Source: Thermoleophilia bacterium (GTDB lineage: Bacteria > Actinomycetota > Thermoleophilia > Gaiellales > SKUG01). From it: DNA of 14,073 bases. The stretch covers positions 1-14,073 of the forward strand of contig JAGQUL010000002.1 of the NCBI GenBank assembly GCA_020438525.1, given 5' to 3'. Below the pieces are notes generated by a model that made no database searches, was not told the DNA's origin, and was given only the letters and a program-made list of their open reading frames with translations. Of this stretch, positions 13,508-14,073 are shown one piece after another (positions within the stretch are counted from its first letter, which is position 1; the number at the start of each line of letters is the position of its first letter). Made by a program: the position numbers and the translations under genes.

Positions 13508-14073
13508 ATGAACATGCTGCAGGACTATGACGTCACCGACGACTTCGAGGCCGAAGAGGCGAAGATCCAGCTCGACAAGGCGCACCTCGCCGAGCTCTGG
13601 GCACTCGCCGACGAGAGCGACATCGACGGCTATCGGGCGATGGCCAAGGAGGAGCTGGTCGGCGCGATCTGGCACCGACACCAGCGCCTGGTCGGCGCGC
13701 TCGAGCGCGAGGGCGTGCTCGACGTGCTGCCCGACGGGTTCGGATTCCTTCGAGGCAAGAACTACAACTCCACGCCGCAGGACGTGTACGTCTCGCAGCA
13801 GCTGATCAAGCAGTTCCGGCTGCGACGCGGCGACTGGATCACCGGCGAGATCAAGGAGCAGAAGGCGACCGACAAGTTCCCGGCGCTCGCCAAGATCTAC
13901 ACGGTGAACCAGGCCAACCCGCAGGAGATGCTGCATCGCCCGCGGTTCGAGAACCTCACGCCGCTGTTCCCGGAGGAGCGGCTGCGGCTCGAGACCGAGG
14001 CGAACGCGGGTCGGCAGCAGGGAATGACCGCCCGCGTGATCGATCTGGTCGCGCCGATCGGCAAGGGCCAGCG
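13508..14073 (+). CDS. rho: Transcription termination factor Rho, N-terminal part (3' truncated by window)
   Basis: 188 complete codons are visible. Rho is the hexameric RNA helicase that ends transcription. An acidic lead (about 1-20) precedes the Rho N-terminal helical domain (LDKAHLAELWALADESDI onward, about 22-58). The cold-shock-like RNA-binding domain lies at about 69-117, with GVLDVLPDGFGFLRG, DVYVSQQLIKQF and RRGDWITGEI. TPLFPEERLRLE at 151-162 and the segment VIDLVAPIGKGQ, which leads to the ATPase P-loop, close the window. The long basic insertion common in high-GC actinobacterial Rho is absent. GGAGG at 13492-13496 lies 11 nt before ATG 13508 and favours it over the Met at 13514. 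The leader of about 256 nt carries a palindrome and may be regulatory, as Rho is autoregulated in other bacteria. Confidence 0.95.
   Translation, partial: MNMLQDYDVTDDFEAEEAKIQLDKAHLAELWALADESDIDGYRAMAKEELVGAIWHRHQRLVGALEREGVLDVLPDGFGFLRGKNYNSTPQDVYVSQQLIKQFRLRRGDWITGEIKEQKATDKFPALAKIYTVNQANPQEMLHRPRFENLTPLFPEERLRLETEANAGRQQGMTARVIDLVAPIGKGQ

Noticed and set aside
1..14073. Search for tRNA or rRNA genes, CRISPR repeats, insertion sequences or a phage island
   Set aside because: I saw no cloverleaf-like segment, spaced repeat array, transposase motif or terminal inverted repeat, and composition is even across the window. The nuclease-like gene alone does not indicate a mobile element.

Overview
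This is a 14 kb window of very GC-rich, densely packed bacterial chromosome. It has fifteen protein genes, short intergenic gaps and no RNA genes, mobile elements or CRISPR arrays that I can see. The composition, the frequent GTG starts and the many starts that look leaderless (a TA-containing -10 box 10-15 nt before the start codon) suggest a deep-branching actinobacterium, with Thermoleophilia or a related class as my best guess. Rho here has a short N-terminus and lacks the long basic insertion usual in Mycobacterium, Streptomyces and Micrococcus. The lineage is inferred, not proven.

Left part (1-5076). The window opens inside the 3' end of a CcmF-type cytochrome c maturation gene. It overlaps by 89 nt a gene for a zinc-ribbon membrane protein with a coiled-coil tail. 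A secreted coiled-coil M23 peptidoglycan hydrolase follows. Convergent to it is a fused CopC-CopD copper protein, and divergent from that is a small two-helix membrane protein.

Centre (5098-9349). A compact minus-strand cluster encodes a PD-(D/E)XK-like protein, an unrecognised small helical protein and hypoxanthine phosphoribosyltransferase. A divergent metallophosphoesterase follows. Convergent to it is a DUF368/PopT-type polyprenyl-phosphate transporter, which shares a 42-bp divergent promoter region with an unrecognised 202-residue protein.

Right part (9388-14073). A cyclic 2,3-diphosphoglycerate synthetase homologue is followed by a 2-phosphoglycerate kinase with an N-terminal ATP-cone. 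Together they would cover both steps from 2-phosphoglycerate to cyclic 2,3-diphosphoglycerate, a compound best known from hyperthermophilic methanogens. A soluble PAS histidine kinase without a neighbouring response regulator comes next, then the 5' part of rho, which has a leader carrying a perfect 16-bp palindrome.

The most interesting content is the two-enzyme cyclic diphosphoglycerate module, the nuclease-like gene in the hpt cluster, and the recurring GGGTA-type box directly before many start codons.
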